A stretch of 8,314 bases of DNA. Source: Ilumatobacteraceae bacterium. GTDB lineage: Bacteria > Actinomycetota > Acidimicrobiia > Acidimicrobiales > Ilumatobacteraceae. The notes beneath the pieces were generated by a model. That model was not told the origin of the DNA. It worked only from the letters and a program-made list of their open reading frames with translations, and searched no databases. The stretch spans positions 1 through 8,314 of the forward strand of contig JALQWV010000153.1 of NCBI GenBank assembly GCA_023263465.1, read 5' to 3'. Below, one piece after another: positions 1 to 6,670 of this stretch (the first letter of the stretch is position 1; the number at the start of each line of letters is the position of its first letter). Position numbers and translations under genes: made by a program.

Positions 1-2
1 CC

Positions 3-41
3 ACCCTCGTTGGAACACGAGATATACGAGGAACACCGTGA
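3..41 (+). CDS. possible C-terminal tail of an upstream gene (partial)
   Basis: A frame open from the window edge reads TLVGTRDIRGTP and stops at TGA 39-41. That stop shares four bases (GTGA, 38-41) with the GTG start of the cytochrome gene. This is the same kind of 4-base stop/start overlap seen at hemA/hemC and hemD in this window, so the frame is plausible as the end of a co-transcribed upstream gene. The twelve residues are too few to identify a family. The other two plus frames are also open here, so the choice rests only on the overlap pattern. A respiratory-chain gene would fit the neighbour, but that is inference. Confidence 0.4.
   Translation, partial: TLVGTRDIRGTP
28..32 (+). promoter_or_regulatory. 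Shine-Dalgarno site of the cytochrome c gene
   Basis: GAGGA lies five bases before the GTG at 38. It decides this start, because the frame stays open upstream to the window edge and contains no better-placed start codon. Confidence 0.7.
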
Positions 42-856
42 CAGAAATACCCGAACACCTACTCAAGCGTTCGAAGGAACGACGGGAAGCTGCTTCGGGC
101 GGAGCGAGTTCTGAAACTGGAGCATCTGTACCCGCCACAACTTCCTCTGCCCCTGCAGTCGCAAAACCGACTGCACCGGTTGTTGCCTCTACTCCTGCAC
201 CTCAACCAGACCCGAGTTACGTCGTTGCCGCGAAGACGCGCAAAAAAATCCCGTTCTGGGCAATGGCAACGCTCAGCCTTCTCCCGCTGTGGGCGTTTAT
301 GTACTTAATTGCATTGAAGCCACAGGAAAAAGAAGTTGAAGGTCCAATGGCAATAGGCGCAACCGTCTACGGCTCATGCGCGGGTTGCCATGGCGCGGCT
401 GGACAAGGCGGCGCTGGCCGAGTATTTGCTGGTGGTGAGGTATTGAAAACCTTCCCGAAGATTGAAGACATGTTGAACTTCGTGTACTCGGGCAGTCAGG
501 CATTTGTTGCTGCAGAACTGCCATATTACGGTGACCCAAATCGTGAGGGTGGTGCACACGCACCGCTCTCCTACAACGGAAACCCGATGCCACAGCAAGG
601 CGAGAAGGCCGGTGGCGGGCTTACCGAATACGAAATTCTCGGAGTTGTATGCCACGAGCGGTATGCCATTGGTGGTGCAGACCCAGCCAGTGAAGAATGG
701 AAGGAAGAATATGAGACGTGGTGCTCACCAGAGTCTGAAATCTTCCTAGCGCTTGAAAATGGTTCGACTTCATTTGACACTATTGATAAAGACTTTGCAA
801 TGTTGCCTAAGCCACCTCACGCAGTCGGCACAACAGCACGCGAGTCCGCTAAATAA
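38..856 (+). CDS. membrane-anchored mono-heme cytochrome c
   Basis: This is a 272-residue electron-transfer protein. Residues 1-70 form a hydrophilic N-terminus with an Ala/Pro/Thr-rich low-complexity part (about 20-60) ending in basic residues (KTRKK). Residues about 71-93 are one membrane segment, so the C-terminal domain should face outside the membrane. The single heme site is CAGCH (C114, C117, H118). M184, in GNPMPQQG, is the likely axial Met. Two further cysteines, C205 (in VVCHERY) and C229, are positioned in the exported domain and could form a disulfide. Class I cytochrome c domains with this build serve as redox partners or subunits of bc complexes and oxidases; assignment to a particular complex is inference. 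The start is GTG with a good Shine-Dalgarno. The gene ends 8 bases from the convergent end of the heme-biosynthesis operon, whose product it needs. The domain call is firm; the exact partner is unknown. Confidence 0.85.
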   Translation: MTEIPEHLLKRSKERREAASGGASSETGASVPATTSSAPAVAKPTAPVVASTPAPQPDPSYVVAAKTRKKIPFWAMATLSLLPLWAFMYLIALKPQEKEVEGPMAIGATVYGSCAGCHGAAGQGGAGRVFAGGEVLKTFPKIEDMLNFVYSGSQAFVAAELPYYGDPNREGGAHAPLSYNGNPMPQQGEKAGGGLTEYEILGVVCHERYAIGGADPASEEWKEEYETWCSPESEIFLALENGSTSFDTIDKDFAMLPKPPHAVGTTARESAK

Positions 857-874
857 AATGTGGCCTACGGGCCA
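849..874 (-). terminator. candidate intrinsic terminator of the rex-hem operon
   Basis: On the minus strand, TGGCC (874-870), a four-base loop and GGCCA (865-861) form a five-pair, mostly GC hairpin overlapping the TAG stop (867-865) of the last operon gene. It is followed by CATTTTATTTAG, a T-rich stretch. In plus-strand RNA the same hairpin closes a UACG loop with a C-G pair, a UNCG-type stable tetraloop, but has no following T run. The stem is short and the T run is broken by one A, so activity is uncertain. Confidence 0.45.
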
Positions 875-1467
875 GTGCACACTACTTCGGTGATTTCATC
901 GCGATACAGATTTAATAGCGCGATCGCATTTCCATCTGGGAACTTATTAATGAAGTCACGTAGTGACGTTGTCTCTGTGTCGCAATTACGTTCCGTGGGT
1001 GTGGCAAGTGGAACTACCCATCCATTGCTCAACACACCCAAGTCACCGCCCTGCAACATGTCCACAAGAGTTGGAAGCGTCAAAATTTCTTTTCCATTAC
1101 TTGAATCAGCCGGTACGAGAGAAAACCACAGCACTCCGGATCCCAATGTGTCGGCAACAAACACACAAGAGTAAGGAGTTGTTGGCAACTCACACGTCAC
1201 TTCACCCGGTGTGCCATCAACAATGCGTAGTATCCGACCATCATCTAGAGAAATCGTTGCGTCACCGTCGGATTTGCCGTCAGATATCTGCCAGCCTTCA
1301 CCAAATTCTGTAGTGGTTACTGCAGCAACAACATCAATTACGCGACCATGCGCACCACTTGTTGATGACCCACGATTTACCACAAGTAGCAACGCAAACA
1401 CGATGGCTGACGCACCAAGTAACATGCCGAGCGCTGTCCAAAACCTTGCGGTGAAGAAATATCGCAT
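865..1467 (-). CDS. unrecognised membrane-anchored exported protein, last gene of the hem operon
   Basis: This 200-residue protein belongs to no family I recognise. Residues 1-8 are basic/aromatic (MRYFFTAR), and residues about 9-31 form one membrane segment or uncleaved signal anchor. There is no lipobox cysteine. The remaining 170 residues should lie outside the membrane. They contain four cysteines (C92, C101, C162, C197), an even number that would allow two disulfides, and no obvious catalytic motif. The start ATG lies 9 bases after the hemL stop and has no Shine-Dalgarno, but TAGATT sits exactly 6 bases upstream (1479-1474). Translation could therefore come from readthrough coupling or from a leaderless internal promoter. 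Position in the operon suggests a link to tetrapyrrole or cytochrome metabolism, which is inference only. An ORF artefact is unlikely: the anchor plus ordered domain and the operon spacing are coherent. Confidence 0.75.
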   Translation of the reverse strand: MRYFFTARFWTALGMLLGASAIVFALLLVVNRGSSTSGAHGRVIDVVAAVTTTEFGEGWQISDGKSDGDATISLDDGRILRIVDGTPGEVTCELPTTPYSCVFVADTLGSGVLWFSLVPADSSNGKEILTLPTLVDMLQGGDLGVLSNGWVVPLATPTERNCDTETTSLRDFINKFPDGNAIALLNLYRDEITEVVCTGP

Positions 1468-1473
1468 GCAATA

Positions 1474-1479
1474 AATCTA
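1474..1479 (-). promoter_or_regulatory. -10-like hexamer before the last operon gene
   Basis: On the minus strand TAGATT (1479-1474) lies exactly 6 bases before the ATG at 1467. Its TAG is also the hemL stop codon. The gene has no Shine-Dalgarno. The arrangement fits a leaderless internal start of transcription, but no -35 element is evident. Confidence 0.3.
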
Positions 1480-2817
1480 TTGTGTTCGAACCACTGCGAG
1501 TGCAGCACGTTCAGTGCGCTCAGCAAGTTGTTGCATCACTGAATCGTTATGTCCAAGCCCTACGAATAGCGCTTCGTATGCTCCAGGGGCTAACGCCACT
1601 CCTTCAGCCAACATGGCATGGAATAACCGCGCATACAGCTTTTCGTCTGTCTTCTTTGCTTCGTCGAAGTTTGTTGGAGTGTTTGGTCCAAAGAAGGCAC
1701 CAACAAGAGTTCCCACTACTGGGAATTGAGCAACGATTCCAGCATTTGAACATGCATCGCGCATCAATGTTGCTAACGCGCGCGCACGCGCGCCAAGTTC
1801 CATATATACGTCTGGAGTGAGTTCATTCAAGGCAGCAAGACCAGCGGCAGTTGCCAATGGATTACCCGCAAGAGTTCCTGCATGAAATACTTTTCCGATT
1901 GGCGTGAGATTTTCCATCACAGCACGCGATCCACCAATTGCGCCAATTGGCAAACCACCACCAATCACTTTGCCGAAACAAGTGATGTCTGGTTTCACGT
2001 CGTACTTTGCCTGCGCGCCACCCTGGCCTATACGGAAGCCAGTTATGACTTCATCAAAAATGAGTAACGCACCAGCCTTATCGCACGCTGCACGAAGTCC
2101 TTCTAAGAAACCTGGTGCCGGTGCGACTACGCCCATGTTGGCTGCCACTGGTTCAACAATGACTGCAGCAACATCGGTGCCAATTTCTGGAACAGAGTTA
2201 TAAGGAACCACCAACGTATTTGCAACTGCTTCTTCAGGTACACCCGCCGTACCTGGAATTCCAAGAGTTGCTATGCCGCTTCCACCTGCAGCAAGTAGTG
2301 CATCGGTCGCGCCATGAAAGTTTCCGTAAAAGGTAATAATTCGCTTACGGCCAGTTGATCCACGAGCAAGGCGCACTGCAGTACTTGTCGCTTCAGTGCC
2401 GCTATTCATCAATCGAACACGCTCACAACTTGGCACTCGTTCACGAATCGCTTCTGCCAATTTCATTTCACGAGGTGTTGGTGCACCAAATGACGTCCCA
2501 TCACCTGCTGCGTCACGCAAAGCAGCAGTAATTGCAGGATGGGCGTGGCCCAAAATGACCGCACCATAGCTTTGCACCAGGTCGATGTAACGATTTCCCT
2601 CAACATCAACAATGTGGGCACCTTCTCCGCGAGCAACGATGTATGGCTCACCACCAACCGATTTGAATGCACGGATTGACGAGTTCACACCACCTGGAAT
2701 GACATTGGCTGAACGTTCATAGAAGCTGTGGTTTGAGGCAATTGCCTTTCCTGTGCACACCGTTGCAGTACAACCTGCAGAAACGCACAGAGATGGATCA
2801 CAGAACGGAATAGTCAC
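1477..2817 (-). CDS. hemL: glutamate-1-semialdehyde 2,1-aminomutase
   Basis: HemL is a PLP enzyme that converts glutamate-1-semialdehyde to 5-aminolevulinate, the second step of the C5 pathway, in the cytoplasm. Family marks in order: PGGVNSSIRAF (41-51), ILGHAHP (88-94), SFGAPTP (109-115), NSGTEAT (138-144), FDEVITGF (254-261, D255 for the PLP pyridine nitrogen), FGKVIGGGLP (281-290, K283 the Schiff-base lysine) and AGTLAGNP (313-320). The GTG start is supported by AGGAG five bases upstream. It yields an N-terminal extension of about 28 residues beyond the usual start, with cysteines at 6, 11, 16 and 21. Deviations from the common family pattern are FHG (167-169) where YHG is usual, and HAGT where QAGT is usual. 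These make it a divergent member, but the hem context supports HemL over another class III aminotransferase. It sits 8 bases after hemB. Confidence 0.93.
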   Translation of the reverse strand: MTIPFCDPSLCVSAGCTATVCTGKAIASNHSFYERSANVIPGGVNSSIRAFKSVGGEPYIVARGEGAHIVDVEGNRYIDLVQSYGAVILGHAHPAITAALRDAAGDGTSFGAPTPREMKLAEAIRERVPSCERVRLMNSGTEATSTAVRLARGSTGRKRIITFYGNFHGATDALLAAGGSGIATLGIPGTAGVPEEAVANTLVVPYNSVPEIGTDVAAVIVEPVAANMGVVAPAPGFLEGLRAACDKAGALLIFDEVITGFRIGQGGAQAKYDVKPDITCFGKVIGGGLPIGAIGGSRAVMENLTPIGKVFHAGTLAGNPLATAAGLAALNELTPDVYMELGARARALATLMRDACSNAGIVAQFPVVGTLVGAFFGPNTPTNFDEAKKTDEKLYARLFHAMLAEGVALAPGAYEALFVGLGHNDSVMQQLAERTERAALAVVRTQ

Positions 2818-2822
2818 TGCAA

Positions 2823-2827
2823 CTCCT
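2823..2827 (-). promoter_or_regulatory. Shine-Dalgarno site of hemL, overlapping the hemB stop
   Basis: On the minus strand AGGAG (2827-2823) stands five bases before the GTG at 2817, and it shares bases with the hemB stop TAG (2828-2826) in the string TAGGAG. This is the clearest ribosome-binding site in the operon. It favours the long HemL start that includes the cysteine array. Confidence 0.75.
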
Positions 2828-3806
2828 ATTGTTGGGTTTCGGCGAACCAGCGAGCGAAATACGTCAAGATAATGTCTGCGCCAGCTCGTTTTACTGCCGT
2901 TAACTGCTCAACAGCAACGGTGTCGTGATCAATCCATCCATTTGCTGCTGCAGCCTTGATCATGGCGTACTCACCACTTACGTGATATGCAGCAACCGGA
3001 AGATCTACTCGCTCACTTACCGATGCAATCACATCGAGGTAGCTCATCGCTGGTTTCACCATCACGATGTCAGCACCTTGCTCAATATCTGCTGCAACTT
3101 CTCGAAGCGCTTCGCGGGCATTGCGCCAATCTTGTTGGTAGCCCTTCCGATTACCGCCACCAGCAATTTGCACGTCCACGGCGTCACGGAACGGACCATA
3201 CAATCCAGAGGCGTACTTTGCTGAATACGCCATGATCGCAGTGTCTACAAATCCAGCGTCATCAAGTGCTGCGCGAATTGCACCTACTTGCCCGTCCATC
3301 ATTCCGCTCGGTGCAACTACTTCGGCACCCGCCTGTGCTTGAGCCAACGCAGCCTTGCAGTAAATCTCAAGCGTTGCATCATTGTCGACATCGCCTTTTG
3401 TATTGAGCACACCGCAATGGCCATGCGAGGTGTATTCGTCCACGCACAAGTCGGCCATCAAGACAATGCGATTGCCCAACTCTTCGCGTAGTTCTCGCAA
3501 TGCAACTTGCACAATTCCATTCGGATTAAATGCGCCTGAGCCAACTTCGTCCTTAACGGCTGGAACGCCAAATACAATGACCGCGGGAACTCCAAGATCG
3601 GCAAGCGCACGTACTTCTTCCTTCAGCGACTCACGTGTATGTTGCATCACTCCCGACAACGATGAAATGGGTTGCGGTGAAGAAATACCTTCACGCACAA
3701 ACAACGGTGCAACTAGATCGGAAACTCCAAGTCGAACCTCTGCAACGAGTTCTCGTAGCGCAGGGCTTTGACGAAGGCGACGGGGTCGAGATTGCGGAAA
3801 CGCCAT
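2826..3806 (-). CDS. hemB: porphobilinogen synthase (5-aminolevulinate dehydratase)
   Basis: HemB condenses two 5-aminolevulinates to porphobilinogen. From the ATG at 3806 it has 326 residues, the usual family length, and begins with the typical RPRRLRQSPALREL region. The two Schiff-base lysines are visible: K197 in MAYSAKYASGLYGPFRDA and K251 in VMVKPAMSYLD. The metal-site loop reads LCVDEYTSHGHCG (120-132): C121 and C131 of the classic Cys triad are kept, but the middle one is D123. VDNDATLE and VSGEYAMIKAAA are further family marks. A TTG at 3860 would add 18 residues and overlap hemD by 32 bases. I prefer ATG 3806 because the extra residues (MLQRLPAYSSKRSRSLTG) have no family counterpart. 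Neither start has a convincing Shine-Dalgarno, but TAGCCT lies 7 bases before the ATG. The gap after hemD is 22 bases. Confidence 0.94.
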   Translation of the reverse strand: MAFPQSRPRRLRQSPALRELVAEVRLGVSDLVAPLFVREGISSPQPISSLSGVMQHTRESLKEEVRALADLGVPAVIVFGVPAVKDEVGSGAFNPNGIVQVALRELREELGNRIVLMADLCVDEYTSHGHCGVLNTKGDVDNDATLEIYCKAALAQAQAGAEVVAPSGMMDGQVGAIRAALDDAGFVDTAIMAYSAKYASGLYGPFRDAVDVQIAGGGNRKGYQQDWRNAREALREVAADIEQGADIVMVKPAMSYLDVIASVSERVDLPVAAYHVSGEYAMIKAAAANGWIDHDTVAVEQLTAVKRAGADIILTYFARWFAETQQ

Positions 3807-3813
3807 GCCAGTA

Positions 3814-3819
3814 AGGCTA
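3814..3819 (-). promoter_or_regulatory. -10-like hexamer before hemB
   Basis: On the minus strand TAGCCT (3819-3814) lies 7 bases before the hemB ATG at 3806, which has no Shine-Dalgarno. It could be an internal, near-leaderless promoter driving hemB and hemL separately from rex-hemACD. A single TANNNT is weak evidence on its own. Confidence 0.25.
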
Positions 3820-3828
3820 CGGGATCGT

Positions 3829-4548
3829 TTACTTGAATACGCCGGCAAGCGCTGCAACAACGCCTGCAGTTGAGGCTTTGAGTGCTACCGCACTAATCGT
3901 CATTCCGCACTCAGCAGCTACGCGTTGCGTTGGTTCACCGATGGCCACAACTTTCCCATTTATATGCGGTCCGGCTTGCGCACACCACGAACGCACGGCT
4001 GAACCAGATGCAACCAACACTGCATCAGCAGTACGAATTTCACCAACTTGTAACTCAGTTAGCAAACTATGTTCTGTTTTGTACGCGGCAACTTCATCGA
4101 CGCCAATGTTGCGGTCTCGCAAAACGCGCGCAACTTCTCCACTGGTTTCTTGCGCTTGAACTACCAATACCTTGCCCGAGGACATCGGAAGTTCCTCTGC
4201 AAGCGATTTTCCATTTGGAGAACTTGGAATAAAGTCCACCTCGCGTGCAAATGCAAGAGCCGTTACAGTTCCTACAGCAGCAAGCTTTGGACATGTCTTA
4301 CCACTTGACAGATATGGAGCAACACGCGAAGCGCCATTAGCTGATGTGCATACGACCCATTCATAATCACTGACATTGCGCATGGCCTGTTCGAAGGCAA
4401 ATCCCTCATCGTCTGGATGTGAAATCTCAATGAGTGGTATGACCGTACACTTCGCACCTCGCTCTTCAATTGCGCGTTGTAACTCTTTTGCCTGCGAACG
4501 CGGACGGGTCACTACTATGCGCTTTCCCGAAAATGCACTTTCAATCAT
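3829..4548 (-). CDS. hemD: uroporphyrinogen-III synthase
   Basis: HemD closes hydroxymethylbilane to uroporphyrinogen III with inversion of ring D, in the cytoplasm. The 239-residue length is normal for a stand-alone enzyme. The sequence is poorly conserved across the family, as usual, but shows the expected two-domain pattern: KRIVVTRP (9-16), TSANGA (68-73), GKVLVVQAQ (125-133), VDEVAAYKTE (150-159) with Y156 at the place of the conserved active-site tyrosine, and VLVASGSAVRSW (177-188). Its ATG at 4548 shares ATGA with the hemC stop, which implies translational coupling. It directly follows hemC, whose unstable product it must capture. The identity rests on motifs plus context and is strong. 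Confidence 0.92.
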   Translation of the reverse strand: MIESAFSGKRIVVTRPRSQAKELQRAIEERGAKCTVIPLIEISHPDDEGFAFEQAMRNVSDYEWVVCTSANGASRVAPYLSSGKTCPKLAAVGTVTALAFAREVDFIPSSPNGKSLAEELPMSSGKVLVVQAQETSGEVARVLRDRNIGVDEVAAYKTEHSLLTELQVGEIRTADAVLVASGSAVRSWCAQAGPHINGKVVAIGEPTQRVAAECGMTISAVALKASTAGVVAALAGVFK

Positions 4549-5411
4549 GCCAACGCAGATTGCGACTTTCGAGCGAGTTCACGGGCAAACTCGTGCGTAT
4601 CCACTGATGGAACGGTCTCAACAAACTTCACGTGTCGATCTAATTTTGTTGCACCAGTTGCCATAAATGTAGAAAACACATTTGCATCATTTACGTAAGC
4701 GCCGACTGGCATTGAGCAACCTGCACCAAGTTCTGCAAGAAATGCACGCTCTATCTCCACGGCAAAACGAGTGCGAGCGTGGTCGATTCCAGAAATTGCC
4801 GCAAGCATGTCGTGATCTTCTTCTCTACATTCAACTGCAACACAGCCCTGCCCAACCATTGGAACAAAATCAGTCGTCACAAGTTCTTCCGCAATTTTGT
4901 CTGTTATTCCAAGCACTTGCATTGCTGCGATGGCCATCACGATGGACCCATTGTTAGGAATCTTTTCAAGGCGAGTGTGAATATTTCCGCGTAACTCCAC
5001 AAACTTTAAGTCAGGGCGAACAGCAAGCAATTGGGCCCTGCGTCGCACTGAGCCAGTGGCAACGGTTGCGCCATGTTCAAGATCATTCAACGACTTGCCC
5101 ACCAACGCATCGCGTGCATCCCGTCGAACGCACCAAGCACCAACTACTAGACCCTCTGCATGTTGCGATGGAAGATCTTTTGCCGAATGTACCGCAATGT
5201 CTGCATCTCCTCGGAGCACTGCTTGCTGTACCTCTTTAACAAAAATTCCTTGACCACCTATTTGATGTAGCGGTTGATCTTTGTTCTGGTCACCAAGAGT
5301 TTCAACAAACACCAATTCGACAGGCAAACCTGTTGTGGATGTAATTGATTGAGCAACAACTTCTGCCTGTGTTCGCGCCTGTGCGCTAGAACGCGTGGCG
5401 AGTCGGATCAT
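4545..5411 (-). CDS. hemC: porphobilinogen deaminase (hydroxymethylbilane synthase)
   Basis: HemC polymerises four porphobilinogens into hydroxymethylbilane on a covalently bound dipyrromethane primer. The 288-residue protein shows IRLATRSSAQA at the N-terminus, GGQGIFVKEVQ (52-62), HSAKDLP (75-81) with catalytic D79, TGSVRRRAQL (119-128) with the substrate-binding arginines, RGNIHTRLEK (141-150), MVGQGCVAVE (185-194) and LGAGCSMPVGAY (228-239), in which C232 carries the cofactor. All key residues are present. It is slightly shorter than many homologues (about 310), mainly in the C-terminal domain. Its ATG overlaps the hemA TGA in ATGA (5408-5411), and its own TGA overlaps the hemD ATG in the same way, so hemA, hemC and hemD look translationally coupled. 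Confidence 0.96.
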   Translation of the reverse strand: MIRLATRSSAQARTQAEVVAQSITSTTGLPVELVFVETLGDQNKDQPLHQIGGQGIFVKEVQQAVLRGDADIAVHSAKDLPSQHAEGLVVGAWCVRRDARDALVGKSLNDLEHGATVATGSVRRRAQLLAVRPDLKFVELRGNIHTRLEKIPNNGSIVMAIAAMQVLGITDKIAEELVTTDFVPMVGQGCVAVECREEDHDMLAAISGIDHARTRFAVEIERAFLAELGAGCSMPVGAYVNDANVFSTFMATGATKLDRHVKFVETVPSVDTHEFARELARKSQSALA

Positions 5412-6670
5412 TCGATGTCAAATAAATCGCGAAGCGCTGCAGCTATGCGCTCACCCTGGGGGGTGCCGGCGCTGTGCTTGAGTTGCAGCGACGGGCTATG
5501 CAATAACTTGGCAACAACTGCCTTACTCAGTGCATCAACTGCATCGCGTTGCTCCGCACTCAGGTCTGAAAGTTTTGACGAGAATCGCTCAACCTCAGTT
5601 CGCCTGATGGTTTCTGCTCGTTCATGCAACTCGGCAATGAGTGGCGCAGCTTGGCGTGCCTTCACCTCTTGTCCGAACCGTTCCACTTCTTCTCCCACAA
5701 TGCGCCGAACTTCTTCGGCTTCCTGTTGACGTGAATCAATTCCAGTCTGTGCCCAGTCGCGAAGGTCATGCAAGTCACGCAGCGTGACTCCCGGTAAATC
5801 GCCGACCTCGTGTTGAACGTCGCGCGGAACTGCAATATCAACAATCAGTAGTGGGTTTCCATTTGATCGCTCACGCGCAAGCCGAACATCTTCAACCGAA
5901 ATAATTGCTTCACCAGCACCAGTGCAAGTAAGTACAACATCTGCATTGCCAATTGCTTCATGAAGTTCGTCAATATGACTTACTACCGCACCAACAGAAT
6001 CTGCGAGTTGTTGCGCGCGTTCACGGCTTCGGTTCATGACCGTAACGCTTTGCGAACCTGCGCTTCCGAGTGCTCGTGCGATGCCTGCACCCATGTCACC
6101 CGCACCAATGACCAAAACTCGTCGACCAGACATCGTTCCCAGTATGTCAGTCGCCATTTCGACAGCAGCGTGGGAAACCGATGCCGTGGAACGACTGATT
6201 GATGTTTCAGTTCGCGCGCGCTTGCCTACTTCAAGAGCATGACGGAACAACATATTCAGCGAAGTTCGTGCAGTGGTTTCTGTGCGAGCTTTGTCCCATG
6301 CGTCGCGAACTTGGCCAAGAATTTCGGTTTCACCGAGCACTGCGGAATCAAGACCAGAGGCAACTTCAAACAAATGACTGACGGCCGCATCATCATGCTG
6401 ACTGTAAAAATGAGGTTGAAGCTCCTCAACTGACAAGCCAGATAATTCGCAAAAGAAGTCTCGAACGTCTGCGAAGGCTCCGTGAAATTTCTCTGCAATG
6501 ACATACACTTCCGTGCGGTTACATGTGGAGAGCACCACAGTTTCGCGAACATGATCACGCGACACCAAACCATGAAGCGATTTCGCAAGAACTTCATTAG
6601 GAATGCTCACACGCTCAATGACATCAAGTGGAGCAGATTTATGATTGATGCCAAGAACCACTATTGACAT
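5408..6670 (-). CDS. hemA: glutamyl-tRNA reductase
   Basis: HemA reduces glutamyl-tRNA(Glu) to glutamate-1-semialdehyde with NADPH, the first and usually controlled step of the C5 route. The 420 residues show the whole family layout. The catalytic domain has GINHKSAP (7-14) and STCNRTEVY (48-56) with nucleophile C50. FEVASGLDSAVLGETEILGQV (starting at 101) follows. The NADPH domain has VLVIGAGDMG (185-194). The C-terminal helical dimerisation region spans about 315-415. The ATG lies inside the end of rex (10-base overlap, 6661-6670) with no good Shine-Dalgarno, so translation is probably coupled to rex. No change in key residues was seen. Its place straight after rex matches the Streptomyces rex-hemACD arrangement. 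Confidence 0.97.
   Translation of the reverse strand: MSIVVLGINHKSAPLDVIERVSIPNEVLAKSLHGLVSRDHVRETVVLSTCNRTEVYVIAEKFHGAFADVRDFFCELSGLSVEELQPHFYSQHDDAAVSHLFEVASGLDSAVLGETEILGQVRDAWDKARTETTARTSLNMLFRHALEVGKRARTETSISRSTASVSHAAVEMATDILGTMSGRRVLVIGAGDMGAGIARALGSAGSQSVTVMNRSRERAQQLADSVGAVVSHIDELHEAIGNADVVLTCTGAGEAIISVEDVRLARERSNGNPLLIVDIAVPRDVQHEVGDLPGVTLRDLHDLRDWAQTGIDSRQQEAEEVRRIVGEEVERFGQEVKARQAAPLIAELHERAETIRRTEVERFSSKLSDLSAEQRDAVDALSKAVVAKLLHSPSLQLKHSAGTPQGERIAAALRDLFDIE

Noticed and set aside
860..1474. Plus-strand open frames opposite the 200-residue gene (860-1174, 963-1313, 1211-1474)
   Set aside because: They are antisense to a coherent operon gene, show no start signals and have no recognisable domain.
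2758..2760. Internal GTG (V20) as the HemL start that would avoid most of the cysteine array
   Set aside because: It has no convincing Shine-Dalgarno, while the GTG at 2817 has AGGAG at five bases.
3382..3771. 129-residue plus-strand open frame opposite hemB
   Set aside because: It is a low-complexity Ser/Thr/Arg product from the complement of hemB codons. hemB is certain on the other strand.
3807..3860. Longer HemB start at the TTG at 3860
   Set aside because: It would overlap hemD by 32 bases and add 18 residues with no family counterpart. The ATG at 3806 gives the usual length and N-terminus.
5349..5729. 126-residue plus-strand open frame opposite hemA/hemC
   Set aside because: It is a Ser/Arg-rich shadow of conserved hemA and hemC codons with no motif.
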